Counted from the first letter of the stretch, positions 8,495-18,219 are shown. The stretch is 64,000 bases of DNA from Chloroherpetonaceae bacterium (GCA_033763895.1 JANRJQ010000007.1:124001-188000); one strand, 5' to 3'. Numbers and translations are program-made. Notes: generated from the sequence alone by a model not told the origin.

Positions 8495-9669
8495 TCTTCT
8501 GCTATAGGTTCAACAGTTTGAGGTAATTCATCGTGAGTTAAAAGTGGAAGCAACACCGTAAATTGTTCATTATCTTTTGAGACTCTGATTCCCTTCTTCG
8601 ATTGGCCTTTTTGGGACAAGAGTTCATATCGTTCTTCAATACTTTTCAACCCTATTCCCACATGATTTTCATCAATTTTGCCATTAATTGGTTTAATCTG
8701 ACTTAAGCTTTTTAACTGTAATGTATTGGAAATAATCGCTACGCTCGGTGTGGCGGAGATGAAAATGGTCAATGGCTTTTCAATTGAAACAATATTATGC
8801 TTAACCGCATTTTCAATGAGTAATTGAAGACTCATGACCGGAAGAAATTTGTTAAGACTTTGCTCATCAATATCCCAAATTGTTTTGAGATTCGTTCCAA
8901 AACGGGTTTCCAATAAATACAAATAGCTTTTTGCGAAAGCCAGCTCCTCTTCATAAGTCACCAACGACTTATGATGGCTTTGTAAAACATACCTATACAC
9001 TTTTGCCATTTGAGAGACGAATTCAGTTGCCTTGGAAGGGTTTTCTTCAATCAGAGATGAAAGCACATTCAATGTATTAAATAGGAAATGGGGATCGATC
9101 TGATTTTTGATTGCTCGTAGTTCAGAAGCCAGTAACGAGCGTTTCATTTTTTCTGATTCTAATACCGTATATCGCCATCGATTAAAAAAAACCAGTCCTG
9201 TATAAGAGCCGGTAAGGGCTATCGTAGCGAGCACAGAGAAAGCCAACATGAATAGCATATAAGCAGGAGAAATCCACTCGTTACAAACGATGAGGTAGTA
9301 AAATCCATTGACCAAAATTCCAATTGCAATGCTAAGCCCTGAATGCGCTGTCAACTGAACTAAAATTCGGGTTAATGGCCTTTCTTCCCAGCTAAAAAAT
9401 CGATGCAGAAAATCCGAAAGGAGCAGGTAGGTTTCAGAAAGTAAAATAACCTGAAGGACTGTTGGAATTAAGTCGTAAGTGTAGGCCCAAGCGCCATACT
9501 CGATGTAATATCGACTAATACCCGGATTATCATGAAACCGTGCGACGTATTCCGGATCAACAAAGTAATTCGGAATCGACAGGGCGACAGCAATAACAGG
9601 CAATCCAACCAACCGAAACCAAAGCGTAAACCCATCCACTGGATTCTTGCCGACGCTGTTAGTGCTCAT
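8491..9669 (-). CDS. LytS/YehU-type sensor histidine kinase
   Basis: A 392-residue membrane kinase. Several hydrophobic segments in the first ~190 residues (such as LLSETYLLLSDFL and FMLAFSVLATIALTGSYTGLVFF) form the sensor region. The His_kinase domain (PF06580) follows, with the phospho-acceptor His in IKNQIDPHFLFNTLNVLSSL, then an HATPase region with LLIENAVKHNI and GIGLKSIEERY. Its start overlaps the end of the RND gene by 11 bases and its end overlaps the response regulator by 4, so it is coupled to both. The signal is unknown; envelope stress or a pump substrate is a reasonable inference. Confidence 0.93.
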   Translation of the reverse strand: MSTNSVGKNPVDGFTLWFRLVGLPVIAVALSIPNYFVDPEYVARFHDNPGISRYYIEYGAWAYTYDLIPTVLQVILLSETYLLLSDFLHRFFSWEERPLTRILVQLTAHSGLSIAIGILVNGFYYLIVCNEWISPAYMLFMLAFSVLATIALTGSYTGLVFFNRWRYTVLESEKMKRSLLASELRAIKNQIDPHFLFNTLNVLSSLIEENPSKATEFVSQMAKVYRYVLQSHHKSLVTYEEELAFAKSYLYLLETRFGTNLKTIWDIDEQSLNKFLPVMSLQLLIENAVKHNIVSIEKPLTIFISATPSVAIISNTLQLKSLSQIKPINGKIDENHVGIGLKSIEERYELLSQKGQSKKGIRVSKDNEQFTVLLPLLTHDELPQTVEPIAEE

Positions 9670-12600
9670 CGTTTATTTCTTCAAAGTTAAATCCTAAAGC
9701 TTTTTCTAATTCGATTGAAGCTAAAATAAAATCAACCAAAGATGCAAGGTAGCGCGAAGACGATTCTTTGAGTGAAAATTCGGCATCGGTAACATCAAGT
9801 TGTTTCGCCAATCCTTTTGAATATCTGCTTTTCACCAATTGAAAATTTCTTTCAGCCAATACTTTTGTTGAAGCAATTGAGGAAACCCTGCTTTCGGCTT
9901 CTCGCCTTGCTAAGACGGCATTTTCAACTTGAACATGAATTTCCTTTTCAATCTGCCGCAATTCTTCCTCCTTTGTTTTTCGATCAATCTCTGCTGCCTC
10001 AATTTGGCCGCCAAGCGAATTCGCAGTAAAAATGGGAAGTGAGAATTGGAGACCCACAAATGAATTCACCGGTGCATCACTTCCTTGAATTGGAAGACCA
10101 GAAAAACGATTTGACTGTGCTTGTATCTGTACTGCACCAATGAGTGAGAGCTTTGGCATTAATGCCCCGATTTCTCGATCCACTGTCGCTTCGGCAACTT
10201 CTTTCTGAATTGCAATAGACTTTTTATCACTCCTTTGATTGAGAGCTTGAAGAATCAAGGTATCAAGGGTTTGCAAAGATGGTTGAAATTTATTTCGTTG
10301 CATTTCATATAGTATTTCTAATGAATCTTCAATCTTCAATTGAACTGAACCGGGAAGGTTTAGTAGCAATTTCAGATAAGAATGCAACCGAATTTCTTGA
10401 TGTGCAATTCGCTCTGACTCAGGCCGAAGCGATTGAATGGAGACATAAGATCGTAAGGTATCCGTTTCAGAAATAAGACCCGCATTATAAAGCCTTTGAT
10501 TTTCTCGATGAATATCTTCTGCTCTTTGAATTGACGATTCAATGAGACGCTTTTCAGAATGGAGAAACAAAATAGAGACATAAGTTTTTCTTGCTTCCGT
10601 AACCACAGCAATTTCTTGCCCTTCTCGCTCCGTTTTTGCCAACGATTCGAGGAGTGAAGAAGCTTTAATCCCAATCCAAGTTTCATAATTCAATAAGGGT
10701 AACTCAAGCGACATATTTCCCACATACGAATTCGGCAAGCTTGCTTCGATGGGCGAAACACCACCAATTGGCCCAAATTCTCCCGTTGTGGGATTGATTC
10801 CCAAATTGGGTAAAAAGAAAACTTGAGGACGAATATTATAAGTATAGTTTAAGGATGCGTTTAGCGATGGCAGTGCGTTACCAATGGCTGTTCTTACTTG
10901 CGCCTTTGTTTTTAGTTCTTGCAAACGCGCCATTTTAATCGCAACATTTTCTTTGCGTGCTAAAGATTTAACCGTTTCAAAATTCAAGGGTTTACTTACG
11001 AATTCTTGTGCTTGTAACTCTTTAATTGACATCGTTAAGGCTGTCAGGATGAACATCAAGACCACTGATTTCATGATTTGATTTGAGGCATTATTTCGAT
11101 GAGAGAGATGTTTTTCATTCATAATTTCATTTGAATTTGAAAATTGAATTTCATTCTTTGATAACTCTTCTTGATTGACTGCTTTGGTAAATTCAGGATC
11201 AATCGGATTCATTTCAATGAACTTTAATACTCCTGATTTTGATATCCACGACTTAAGCTTTGCGACAAGATTTTCAATGTCGATGAAGATTGTTGGCACA
11301 AGAAGCAGGGTTAGAAACATCGAACTCGAAAGCCCGCCGATAAGTGCCCAACCCAAGCCATTTTTCCACTCTGAGCCACCCCCAGAAGAAAGAGCAACCG
11401 GTAACATTCCAATAACCATCGCAACGGTGGTCATCAAGATTGGTCTTAATCGGGTTTCGCCGGCTTCTAAAAGTGAATCGTATAACGTCATTCCACCTTT
11501 ACGATTTTGAATGGTCCGATCGACAAGCAAAATGGCATTTTTTCCGACGAGACCCGTGAGCATAATTAAGCCAAGAATTGAAAAAATGTCGAGTACGCTG
11601 CCAGTAACTGCCAAGGCAATCAAAGCACCAGTGATTGCCACCGGAATTGAAAAAAGCACAATCAAAGGATAAATGAATGAGTCGTAAAGGGCAACCATCA
11701 CCAAATAAATAAAGAGAATCGCTGCAAGAAATGCCAAACCGAGTTTGCCGAATGAATCGCCTTGCATTTCAAGATCCCCTTCCAAGCTGATTCGAGTTCC
11801 TTGTGTTAGAGGTATGTTTCTTAAGGCATTATTGAAATCCTCTCCGATTTCTCCGGTAGAGCGGCCAAATGGTTTTGCGAAAATGGTGATACTTGGCATT
11901 CGATTTTTTCTTTCGAGCTTTGATGGCGAATCAATTGTGCGAATTGAAGCCACGCTGAGAATCGGAACTTTAACCCCACTTTGATTTTGAATAACGAGCG
12001 AAGAAAGGAAATCCGTTGATTTTTTTTCTTCATCACGATAACTAATTCGAATCGGCATTTCGGTTTCATTCAAGGTGAATTTGGATTCCTCATCCCCGGC
12101 AAATGCGACTCTCAATGCGTAAGACACCTCAGCCAATGAGAGTCCGTTTTCCGTGAGTTTTTCATCGTCTATTCGAAACTCAATTTCAGACTTGCTTCCT
12201 GCAAATGAAAGGCGGACATCGCTAATTCCTGAAATAGATTGAAGCGACCCTGCCACAAGAGACACTGATTTCAGAAGTGAATCTCTCGATGCGTTACTTA
12301 GATTGATCATTATCGGGTAACCATCTCCTGTCCCAAATAGACCGATCGGTGAAATTCTCGCCTTAACGCCCGGGTAATTGGTAATCATTGTTTTTAGTGC
12401 TTCGGATACTTGGTCTGAATTCCTTTTTCTCTCCCCTTTTGGGACAAGTTGAACGAACATTTCAATAACATTTGAAGCGGATTCTCCCAGAAATGCTTCG
12501 TTCGAAGAACCCACTGTCGAGAAAATTTTCTTTACCTCAGGGAATTCTTTGAGCTTTTGTTCAATTGATTTTGCGAAGTCATTTGTCTCTTCGAGCTTGG

Positions 12601-14326
12601 TACCAACCGGCAATTCCATTACAACCGAAAGCTCTCCGCGGTCCATCGGTGTTACAAATTCTCCTCCTATAAACCCAAGCGGAATAAGAGAGATTGCAAA
12701 AACAAGTGAGGCTACACTTCCAACGAGAATTGTTTTACGATGAGAGAGCGCCCATTTCAACACCGATAGATAGATTTTAGAAAGGGACTCAATCATTTTC
12801 TCAAAACGAATGATGATTCTTCCAAATACTGAAGATGAATTGAGGTGTGTCAGTTTACTAAATCGACTGGCCAACATTGGAGTAAGCGTAAAGCAAACAA
12901 ACAAACTCATCAAAGTTGAAAACACCACCACAAGTGCAAACTCTCGAATGATGTTCCCGGCAATTCCCGGCACAAAAGAAAGCGGAAGGAATACCACGAC
13001 ATCGACCAGTGTGATTGAAATTGCAGAAAAACCAATTTCGTTTCTGCCTTCAAGCGCTGCACGAAAGGGTGTCTTTTCCATTTCAAGATGACGGAAAATA
13101 TTTTCCAATACCACGATGGAATCGTCAACCAAAATGCCTATGACCAATGACATCGCGAGGAGGGTCATCAGGTTTAACGAAAACCCAAAGAGAGACATAA
13201 AAATAAATGTTGAAATCAATGAGGCCGGAATCGAAATCATCACGATTACGGCGCTTCTGAGGCTATGCAAAAAAAGAAGCATAACCGCAGCAACAAGGAT
13301 TATGGCAACCAAGAGATCATGTGTCACGGCATCAGCAGCGGCAAGTGTAAATTCTGATCCATCGGAGGCAATATCAAATTGCAATTCTTCTGCCGAATAC
13401 GTATCGCGAAGCTTTTTAATCTCTTCTCGAACGAGCCGAGAGATTTCAACGGAATTTGCACCGCTCTGCTTTTGAATTAAGAGGGCAATCGACTCGTTGC
13501 TATTTAATCGGCTAAAGGTTTCTTGATCTTTTAAACCTAATGTCACTTCTGCGACATCCGAAATTTTAACCTTTGAACCGTTAGGAAGATTAACAATTGT
13601 TTTATTCTTGATTTCATCGAGAGATAAAAACTTTCCGTTTACTCTTAAAGAAATCTCTTGATCTTTGGCTTTTACTTTTCCTGCCGGCAGATTATAATTT
13701 GTTTGAGATATTGCTTCTGAAATGCTCAACGCGGTCAATCCAAAATCTTCCAGCTTTTTAGCATCTAGCTTCACTTGAACTTCCCTTTCACTCCCGCCAA
13801 CCAAAGTTACATTTCCAACTCCTTCTAATTGTGAAAGTGCCGGCCGAATTCGTTCTTTCAGCAACTTATAAAATTCACTCATCGGTAAATTACTTGTAGC
13901 GCTAAGCCGCATCACAGGTAAATCGGAAAGTGAAAACTTAGAAAGCGTTGGTGTCTTCGCTTTTTCCGGTAAGGTGCTTAAAATTTCATTTACTTTTCTT
14001 TGCGCTGCGGCAAGAGCTAAGTCTTCATTGACGGTCAATTCAAACTCTACATAAGTCACTGAGTAACCTTCGGCTGAGGTTGAGGTGATTCTTTTCACTC
14101 GATCGAGTGTTGATAGCGCATCTTCAATTTTTTTAGTCACCGAAGATTCAACATCGCTTGGAGAGGCACCCGGATAAACTGTTGTTACCGTAACAGAGGG
14201 CGTATCAATCTTTGGGAGCAATTCATACTTCATTAATGAGTATGAAAAAAGCCCAATTGAACCTAATAGAATGAAGACAACGATGATTAGGCTTGGTCTT
14301 CGAATCGATAATTCTGTAATTGTCAT
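9659..14326 (-). CDS. RND efflux pump (HAE1/AcrB type) fused to a TolC-like outer-membrane factor
   Basis: A 1555-residue fusion. Residues 1 to about 1035 are a complete HAE1-family RND transporter: N-terminal TM helix, porter domains, LLAMSLVIGILVDDSIVVLENI (TM4 proton-relay Asp pair), and a second half ending in LLLVPTIFIDI. A linker with no hydrophobic segment follows. At residues 1085-1107 there is a sequence that looks exactly like a signal peptide (MKSVVLMFILTALTM...LQAQ). Residues ~1108-1555 are a TolC/OEP protein (NALPSLNASLNYTYN, two helical repeats, ending IELEKALGF). CzcA-TolC fusions are known in Bacteroidota; a HAE1-TolC fusion with a retained signal-like segment is less usual. 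The gene lies between its adaptor (7-base gap) and the sensor kinase (11-base overlap). Confidence 0.92.
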   Translation of the reverse strand: MTITELSIRRPSLIIVVFILLGSIGLFSYSLMKYELLPKIDTPSVTVTTVYPGASPSDVESSVTKKIEDALSTLDRVKRITSTSAEGYSVTYVEFELTVNEDLALAAAQRKVNEILSTLPEKAKTPTLSKFSLSDLPVMRLSATSNLPMSEFYKLLKERIRPALSQLEGVGNVTLVGGSEREVQVKLDAKKLEDFGLTALSISEAISQTNYNLPAGKVKAKDQEISLRVNGKFLSLDEIKNKTIVNLPNGSKVKISDVAEVTLGLKDQETFSRLNSNESIALLIQKQSGANSVEISRLVREEIKKLRDTYSAEELQFDIASDGSEFTLAAADAVTHDLLVAIILVAAVMLLFLHSLRSAVIVMISIPASLISTFIFMSLFGFSLNLMTLLAMSLVIGILVDDSIVVLENIFRHLEMEKTPFRAALEGRNEIGFSAISITLVDVVVFLPLSFVPGIAGNIIREFALVVVFSTLMSLFVCFTLTPMLASRFSKLTHLNSSSVFGRIIIRFEKMIESLSKIYLSVLKWALSHRKTILVGSVASLVFAISLIPLGFIGGEFVTPMDRGELSVVMELPVGTKLEETNDFAKSIEQKLKEFPEVKKIFSTVGSSNEAFLGESASNVIEMFVQLVPKGERKRNSDQVSEALKTMITNYPGVKARISPIGLFGTGDGYPIMINLSNASRDSLLKSVSLVAGSLQSISGISDVRLSFAGSKSEIEFRIDDEKLTENGLSLAEVSYALRVAFAGDEESKFTLNETEMPIRISYRDEEKKSTDFLSSLVIQNQSGVKVPILSVASIRTIDSPSKLERKNRMPSITIFAKPFGRSTGEIGEDFNNALRNIPLTQGTRISLEGDLEMQGDSFGKLGLAFLAAILFIYLVMVALYDSFIYPLIVLFSIPVAITGALIALAVTGSVLDIFSILGLIMLTGLVGKNAILLVDRTIQNRKGGMTLYDSLLEAGETRLRPILMTTVAMVIGMLPVALSSGGGSEWKNGLGWALIGGLSSSMFLTLLLVPTIFIDIENLVAKLKSWISKSGVLKFIEMNPIDPEFTKAVNQEELSKNEIQFSNSNEIMNEKHLSHRNNASNQIMKSVVLMFILTALTMSIKELQAQEFVSKPLNFETVKSLARKENVAIKMARLQELKTKAQVRTAIGNALPSLNASLNYTYNIRPQVFFLPNLGINPTTGEFGPIGGVSPIEASLPNSYVGNMSLELPLLNYETWIGIKASSLLESLAKTEREGQEIAVVTEARKTYVSILFLHSEKRLIESSIQRAEDIHRENQRLYNAGLISETDTLRSYVSIQSLRPESERIAHQEIRLHSYLKLLLNLPGSVQLKIEDSLEILYEMQRNKFQPSLQTLDTLILQALNQRSDKKSIAIQKEVAEATVDREIGALMPKLSLIGAVQIQAQSNRFSGLPIQGSDAPVNSFVGLQFSLPIFTANSLGGQIEAAEIDRKTKEEELRQIEKEIHVQVENAVLARREAESRVSSIASTKVLAERNFQLVKSRYSKGLAKQLDVTDAEFSLKESSSRYLASLVDFILASIELEKALGFNFEEINDEH

Positions 14327-14333
14327 TGCAAGT

Positions 14334-15422
14334 TTAGTTTTGATAAATTTTCAAAGTAATCTGTGAAAGGTCTCTCCCTGTCAGGCGCTCTTTTTCAATA
14401 AGATTTTGTCCTTTAACGACCACTTGTTCATTTTCATTTAAACCGTTATGAATAATGACATCTGTCTCACGGGTTTCACTGATTTCTACCATTGTTTTCA
14501 CCGTCTTACCGTTTTGATAGAGATAAACGAAATTTGCTTCTCCTTCTTTGAGAACTGCAATTCGGGGAATGGTGAGCGCCTCATTTTGAATTGAAGGCAT
14601 TGTGATGGTCGCAGAGACACCGGCCAACAAGTGAATGGATTGAGTGTTTTGAAGAACGATTTCGACCGGAAATTTTCGGCTGTTATCAGCAAGGACTCCA
14701 ATCTGTTTGACCACACCTTTGAAGGTTTCATTTTTGTTATTAATCTTAACTTGAACCGCTAACCCTTTGTGAATATTCTCAATGTCGGATTCATGCACAT
14801 AGACAATGAGTTTGAGTTCGCTCAGGTCAGAAATTTTATAGACCGGCGTACCGATTTGGAGGTTCATGCCTAATTCGACCGATTTTTCAACCACATATCC
14901 TGTAAATGGGCTCGTGAGTCTTGTATTTTCAAACTGCTTTCGGAGTTCTTTGAATTCGCTTTCCCTTAAAGAGAGCTCGAGTTCGGCGTTTTCGAGATCG
15001 GTTTCTGAAACATTATTCTCTCTCTTCAGATCTTGCAAACGCGTCACATCTTTCTTTGCTTTCAGTAGCCTTGCTTCGGCTGCATTTAGTTGTGCCTCTT
15101 GAACTTCGCTTTCAAGTTTGACAAGCACTTGACCTTTAGCAACTTTATCGCCCAATGAAACCGCAGCAAAAAGCACTTTTCCGGAGCCTTCACTAATCAG
15201 AGTGACATTACGCTTTGGTTCAAGAACTGAGCGAAAGAGAAGTTTCTTTTGTACCGAGCGCTTCTTCGCTTCCGCAATTTCTACCGGAATTATTGAAGAA
15301 GTGTTTTCTTGAAATTGGTTTTCTTTTTGAGCTTCACCGGGGTTTATAAATCCATTGATGAAAAAGAGCCCAATAAATATGACTGCGATCATTAGGGCAA
15401 TTGAGACTATTTTACGCTTCAT
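14334..15422 (-). CDS. RND periplasmic adaptor (membrane fusion protein)
   Basis: A 362-residue HlyD/AcrA-type adaptor linking the inner-membrane pump to the outer-membrane channel. It has an N-terminal signal or anchor helix (IVSIALMIAVIFIGLFFI), split lipoyl halves (LISEGSGKVLFAAVSLGDKVAKGQVLVKL and LTSPFTGYVVEKSVELGMNLQIG), a coiled coil between them rich in Glu, Lys and Leu, and a C-terminal beta-barrel/membrane-proximal region ending in GLNENEQVVVKGQNLI. It is the first gene of the operon adaptor / RND-TolC / LytS / LytTR. The substrate is unknown. The intergenic region upstream holds candidate regulator sites. Confidence 0.93.
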   Translation of the reverse strand: MKRKIVSIALMIAVIFIGLFFINGFINPGEAQKENQFQENTSSIIPVEIAEAKKRSVQKKLLFRSVLEPKRNVTLISEGSGKVLFAAVSLGDKVAKGQVLVKLESEVQEAQLNAAEARLLKAKKDVTRLQDLKRENNVSETDLENAELELSLRESEFKELRKQFENTRLTSPFTGYVVEKSVELGMNLQIGTPVYKISDLSELKLIVYVHESDIENIHKGLAVQVKINNKNETFKGVVKQIGVLADNSRKFPVEIVLQNTQSIHLLAGVSATITMPSIQNEALTIPRIAVLKEGEANFVYLYQNGKTVKTMVEISETRETDVIIHNGLNENEQVVVKGQNLIEKERLTGRDLSQITLKIYQN

Positions 15423-15488
15423 TGATGTTTCAAATTGGTTATTATAAAATCGCTTAAAATTACGCGACTTTCTTTTTGGAGGTTTTCC

Positions 15489-15526
15489 GAAACTGCCCGA
15501 AACGGCGAAATTCCTCCCTGAAACGG
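15489..15526. promoter_or_regulatory. Candidate LytTR-type operator: three direct repeats
   Basis: Three direct copies of GAAAC(T/G)G start at 15489, 15499 and 15520, about 67-104 bases upstream of the adaptor ATG. Starts are spaced 10 and 21 bases, so all lie on one face of the helix. LytTR regulators bind paired direct repeats about 21-22 bases start to start, and the complement reads CCGTTTC, which shares the central GTT of LytTR sites. The operon encodes such a regulator. Assignment is inference. Confidence 0.4.
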
Positions 15527-15551
15527 AAATGTTTTAATCTGAATTGTAGAA

Positions 15552-15779
15552 ATGAGGAAACCGGAAGAAGGAAAAAACAATCCTATTGCTTCAAATTTGG
15601 TTATTAAGTTGCAAAATGAAGCTGCTCAAGTTGGATTTGAGGCAAGTATTGTAGGCAATTTGGTTTACATTGCTTCTGAGTTTCAATACTTTAGATTTGA
15701 AAACCTAAACGAAGCGAAAGAATTTTTACGTGAAAAAAGAAATGAGAAACTTGCACGGCTGTACTTGAATGTGAAATAG
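15552..15779 (+). CDS. Small hypothetical protein
   Basis: A 75-residue, Lys/Glu-rich protein (MRKPEEGKNNPIASNLVIKL...LREKRNEKLARLYLNVK) with no membrane segment or signal peptide. The predicted alpha-beta-beta-alpha pattern is regular, and it has its own ATG start in the region divergent from the efflux operon. I recognise no family. Codon use resembles its neighbours, so it is probably a real gene. Confidence 0.55.
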   Translation: MRKPEEGKNNPIASNLVIKLQNEAAQVGFEASIVGNLVYIASEFQYFRFENLNEAKEFLREKRNEKLARLYLNVK

Positions 15780-15866
15780 ATTAACAGAAACGCGATAAGA
15801 ATTAATCACTTCTTTTCTTGAAATCTTGTATCTTTTCACCCTCACATTAGTCAGATAAATTTATTC

Positions 15867-16631
15867 ATGATTACCTTAGAAAATTTTTCAAAATCTTTTG
15901 GAAGAGGCACCGCAAATGAGGTGCAAGCACTCAGCGAAGTAAATCTTACAATTGGCAGTGGCGAATTCGTTACGGTCATTGGTGCCAATGGCAGTGGAAA
16001 ATCCACTCTCTTAAATGCAATTGCCGGAAGCTTTTTTGGAGATACCGGATCGATTCTCATCGATAATAACGATGTAACTCGCCAACCCAATTTTAAGCGA
16101 GCAAAATATATTGGACGTGTATTTCAAAACCCTTACAGCGGTACAGCCCCAAGCATGACCATCGCTGAAAACTTGCAATTGGCGGCACTTCGCGATAAAC
16201 CCAAAACGCTTCGTTTTGGACTATCTTCTAAACAAAAAGCCTACCTCAAAGAAAGAGTCGCTGAACTCGAAATGGGATTAGAAGACCGATTGGATACACC
16301 GATAGGACTACTCTCCGGTGGACAGCGTCAGGCTTTAACCCTTTTGATGGCAACACTGAATGAACCCAGCATTCTTTTGCTTGACGAACACACCGCCGCA
16401 CTTGACCCAAAGTCAACCGCGCAAATTCTTTATATCACTAACCTTGTGATTAAAAAGTACAAACTGACAACCCTCATGATTACTCACTCAATGGAGCAAG
16501 CGGCGACACTCGGAAACCGCATCATTATTATGAGTTTCGGTAAAATCGCTTTTGATATACCCTCTGAAGATAAACGCGATATCACAGAAAAAGATCTTTT
16601 AGGAAAACTGGCATCGCTTATTTTCACTTAA
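15867..16631 (+). CDS. ABC transporter ATP-binding protein, orphan
   Basis: A 254-residue ATPase. Walker A is IGANGSGKSTLL, the signature motif LLSGGQRQALTL, Walker B SILLLDEHTAALDPKS, and the switch His is in LMITHSMEQA. The stretch RVFQNPYSGTAPSMTIAENLQLA is characteristic of ATPases that pair with the ABC_sub_bind (TrpX/YtqA-like) solute-binding protein and its permease. Neither partner gene is adjacent: upstream is a small hypothetical gene and downstream the BchH-like gene. The substrate cannot be inferred. The gene has its own short upstream region. Confidence 0.9.
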   Translation: MITLENFSKSFGRGTANEVQALSEVNLTIGSGEFVTVIGANGSGKSTLLNAIAGSFFGDTGSILIDNNDVTRQPNFKRAKYIGRVFQNPYSGTAPSMTIAENLQLAALRDKPKTLRFGLSSKQKAYLKERVAELEMGLEDRLDTPIGLLSGGQRQALTLLMATLNEPSILLLDEHTAALDPKSTAQILYITNLVIKKYKLTTLMITHSMEQAATLGNRIIIMSFGKIAFDIPSEDKRDITEKDLLGKLASLIFT

Positions 16632-16773
16632 GAATTTCACCGAGGCTTATCCGAATTTTTTTGAATCTCATAACTCGATTTTCTCGAACCCCCGCTTCAA
16701 CATTCATTTCCCCTTTTAACTTCAATCGTTCTTGATTACATTTGATCAGCTAAAACCATAAAATGAACGAACG

Positions 16774-18219
16774 ATGAAGAGTAACCACATCAATCGAAAT
16801 CTTGATTCCCACAATCATTTACCTGAAGACCTGCAATCATTTTTGAAGAATCTTTCTCCCGAAGATGAAGCAAAACTTCTTAAAATTGTTAATGCAGGTA
16901 AAGACCTTCTTGGCAAATTGCAAACCAACGAAAATGAAATTCACTCGCTTCTAAATGCTCTCGAAGGTGGATATACACTACCACAATTCGGCGGCGATGT
17001 TATTCGAGATGGTTCTGCTGTATTGCCAACCGGTCGCAATATTCATGCAATGGATCCTTGGCGAATTCCATCTGATCTTGCAATGAAACGCGGCGCTCAC
17101 ATCGCTGAAAAATTAATTGAAGCCCACCAAGAAGAAAATGGGATTTATCCAGAAACAATCGCACAAGTGCTATGGGGAATGGATACCATTAAAACAAAAG
17201 GCGAGCCCGTGGCCATCATTCTTGGTCTCTTTGGTGCTGAACCGATCAAGGATGGACAGGGAAAAATTTCTTCGTATGGTCTTATCCCGATTGAAAAATT
17301 GGGGCGTCCTAGAATTGATGTGCTCATGACAGCATCCGGCATATTTCGCGATACTTTTGGGATGCAAATGGATTTTCTTGACCGATTGGTACAACTTGCC
17401 GCTTCTGCAGATGAACCTCACGAGATGAATTTTATTCGGAAACATGTCGATGAAATTATGGCGGAAAAAAGAATCACTTTTGAACAAGCCACCGCTCGAA
17501 TCTTCACGCAGCGCGAAGGCGACTACGGCACCTATGTCGATGATCAAATCGAATCGTCATCGTGGCAAGAAGAAAATGAACTCGGCGATATGTTCATCAA
17601 GCGGAATTCCTATTCATACGGAGGCAAGCGAAGCGGAACAGAAAACACTTTGGTTTTGGAATTGATGATGAAAAAAGTAGATCGAATTTCTCAAGAAATC
17701 GATTCAGTTGAATATGGGCTAACCGATCATCAACATTACTTTGCACAATCCGGCGCGATGAGCCAAGCCGTTGAAAAACGCAGCGGAAAAAAAGTGTCCG
17801 TCAGCTATATCGAATCCTACACTTCCGAAACAAACATTCAGAATCTTGATTCAATGATTCGTATGGAAGCACGCACCAAAATTTTGAATCCGAAATGGTA
17901 TGATACAATGCTCAAAAACGGGCGAAGCGGTGCCGCAGAAATCTCCTCTCGCTTCACTTATCTCTTGGGCTGGTCTGCCACAACCAAGTCTGTTGACAAA
18001 TGGGTATTTGATGAATCAGCCAAAACATTTCTTTTTGATGAGGAAATGCGAAATAAACTGGAAAAACTCAACCCGGAAGCATTAAAAAATATGACCGGCA
18101 GAATGCTCGAAGCCGCCGGCCGTGGCCTATGGAACGCTTCGGAGGATGATTTAGAGAAGCTCCGCGAACTGTATGCTGATTTGGAAGATAAACTTGAAGG
18201 AATAAAAGTGACCTCCTGA
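16774..18219 (+). CDS. C-terminal half of a BchH-type magnesium chelatase H subunit, stand-alone
   Basis: BchH is the ~1250-1300-residue porphyrin-binding subunit that inserts Mg2+ into protoporphyrin IX. This protein has only 481 residues and aligns by eye to the C-terminal part. From about residue 75 come GGDVIRDGSAVLPTGRNIHAMDP, YPETIAQVLWGMDTIKTKGEP, ELGRPRIDVL-type text, EMNFIRKH, YGLTDHQHYF, ARTKILNPKWYDTML and LLGWSATTKSVDKWV. Residues 1-60 are a helical segment resembling the region before GGD in full-length enzymes. It has a normal ATG 140 bases after the ABC gene, and no remnant of the N-terminal half is upstream. It could be a natural split subunit acting with an N-terminal half elsewhere, a regulator or an evolving relic; the frame is fully intact. 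Confidence 0.85.
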   Translation: MKSNHINRNLDSHNHLPEDLQSFLKNLSPEDEAKLLKIVNAGKDLLGKLQTNENEIHSLLNALEGGYTLPQFGGDVIRDGSAVLPTGRNIHAMDPWRIPSDLAMKRGAHIAEKLIEAHQEENGIYPETIAQVLWGMDTIKTKGEPVAIILGLFGAEPIKDGQGKISSYGLIPIEKLGRPRIDVLMTASGIFRDTFGMQMDFLDRLVQLAASADEPHEMNFIRKHVDEIMAEKRITFEQATARIFTQREGDYGTYVDDQIESSSWQEENELGDMFIKRNSYSYGGKRSGTENTLVLELMMKKVDRISQEIDSVEYGLTDHQHYFAQSGAMSQAVEKRSGKKVSVSYIESYTSETNIQNLDSMIRMEARTKILNPKWYDTMLKNGRSGAAEISSRFTYLLGWSATTKSVDKWVFDESAKTFLFDEEMRNKLEKLNPEALKNMTGRMLEAAGRGLWNASEDDLEKLRELYADLEDKLEGIKVTS

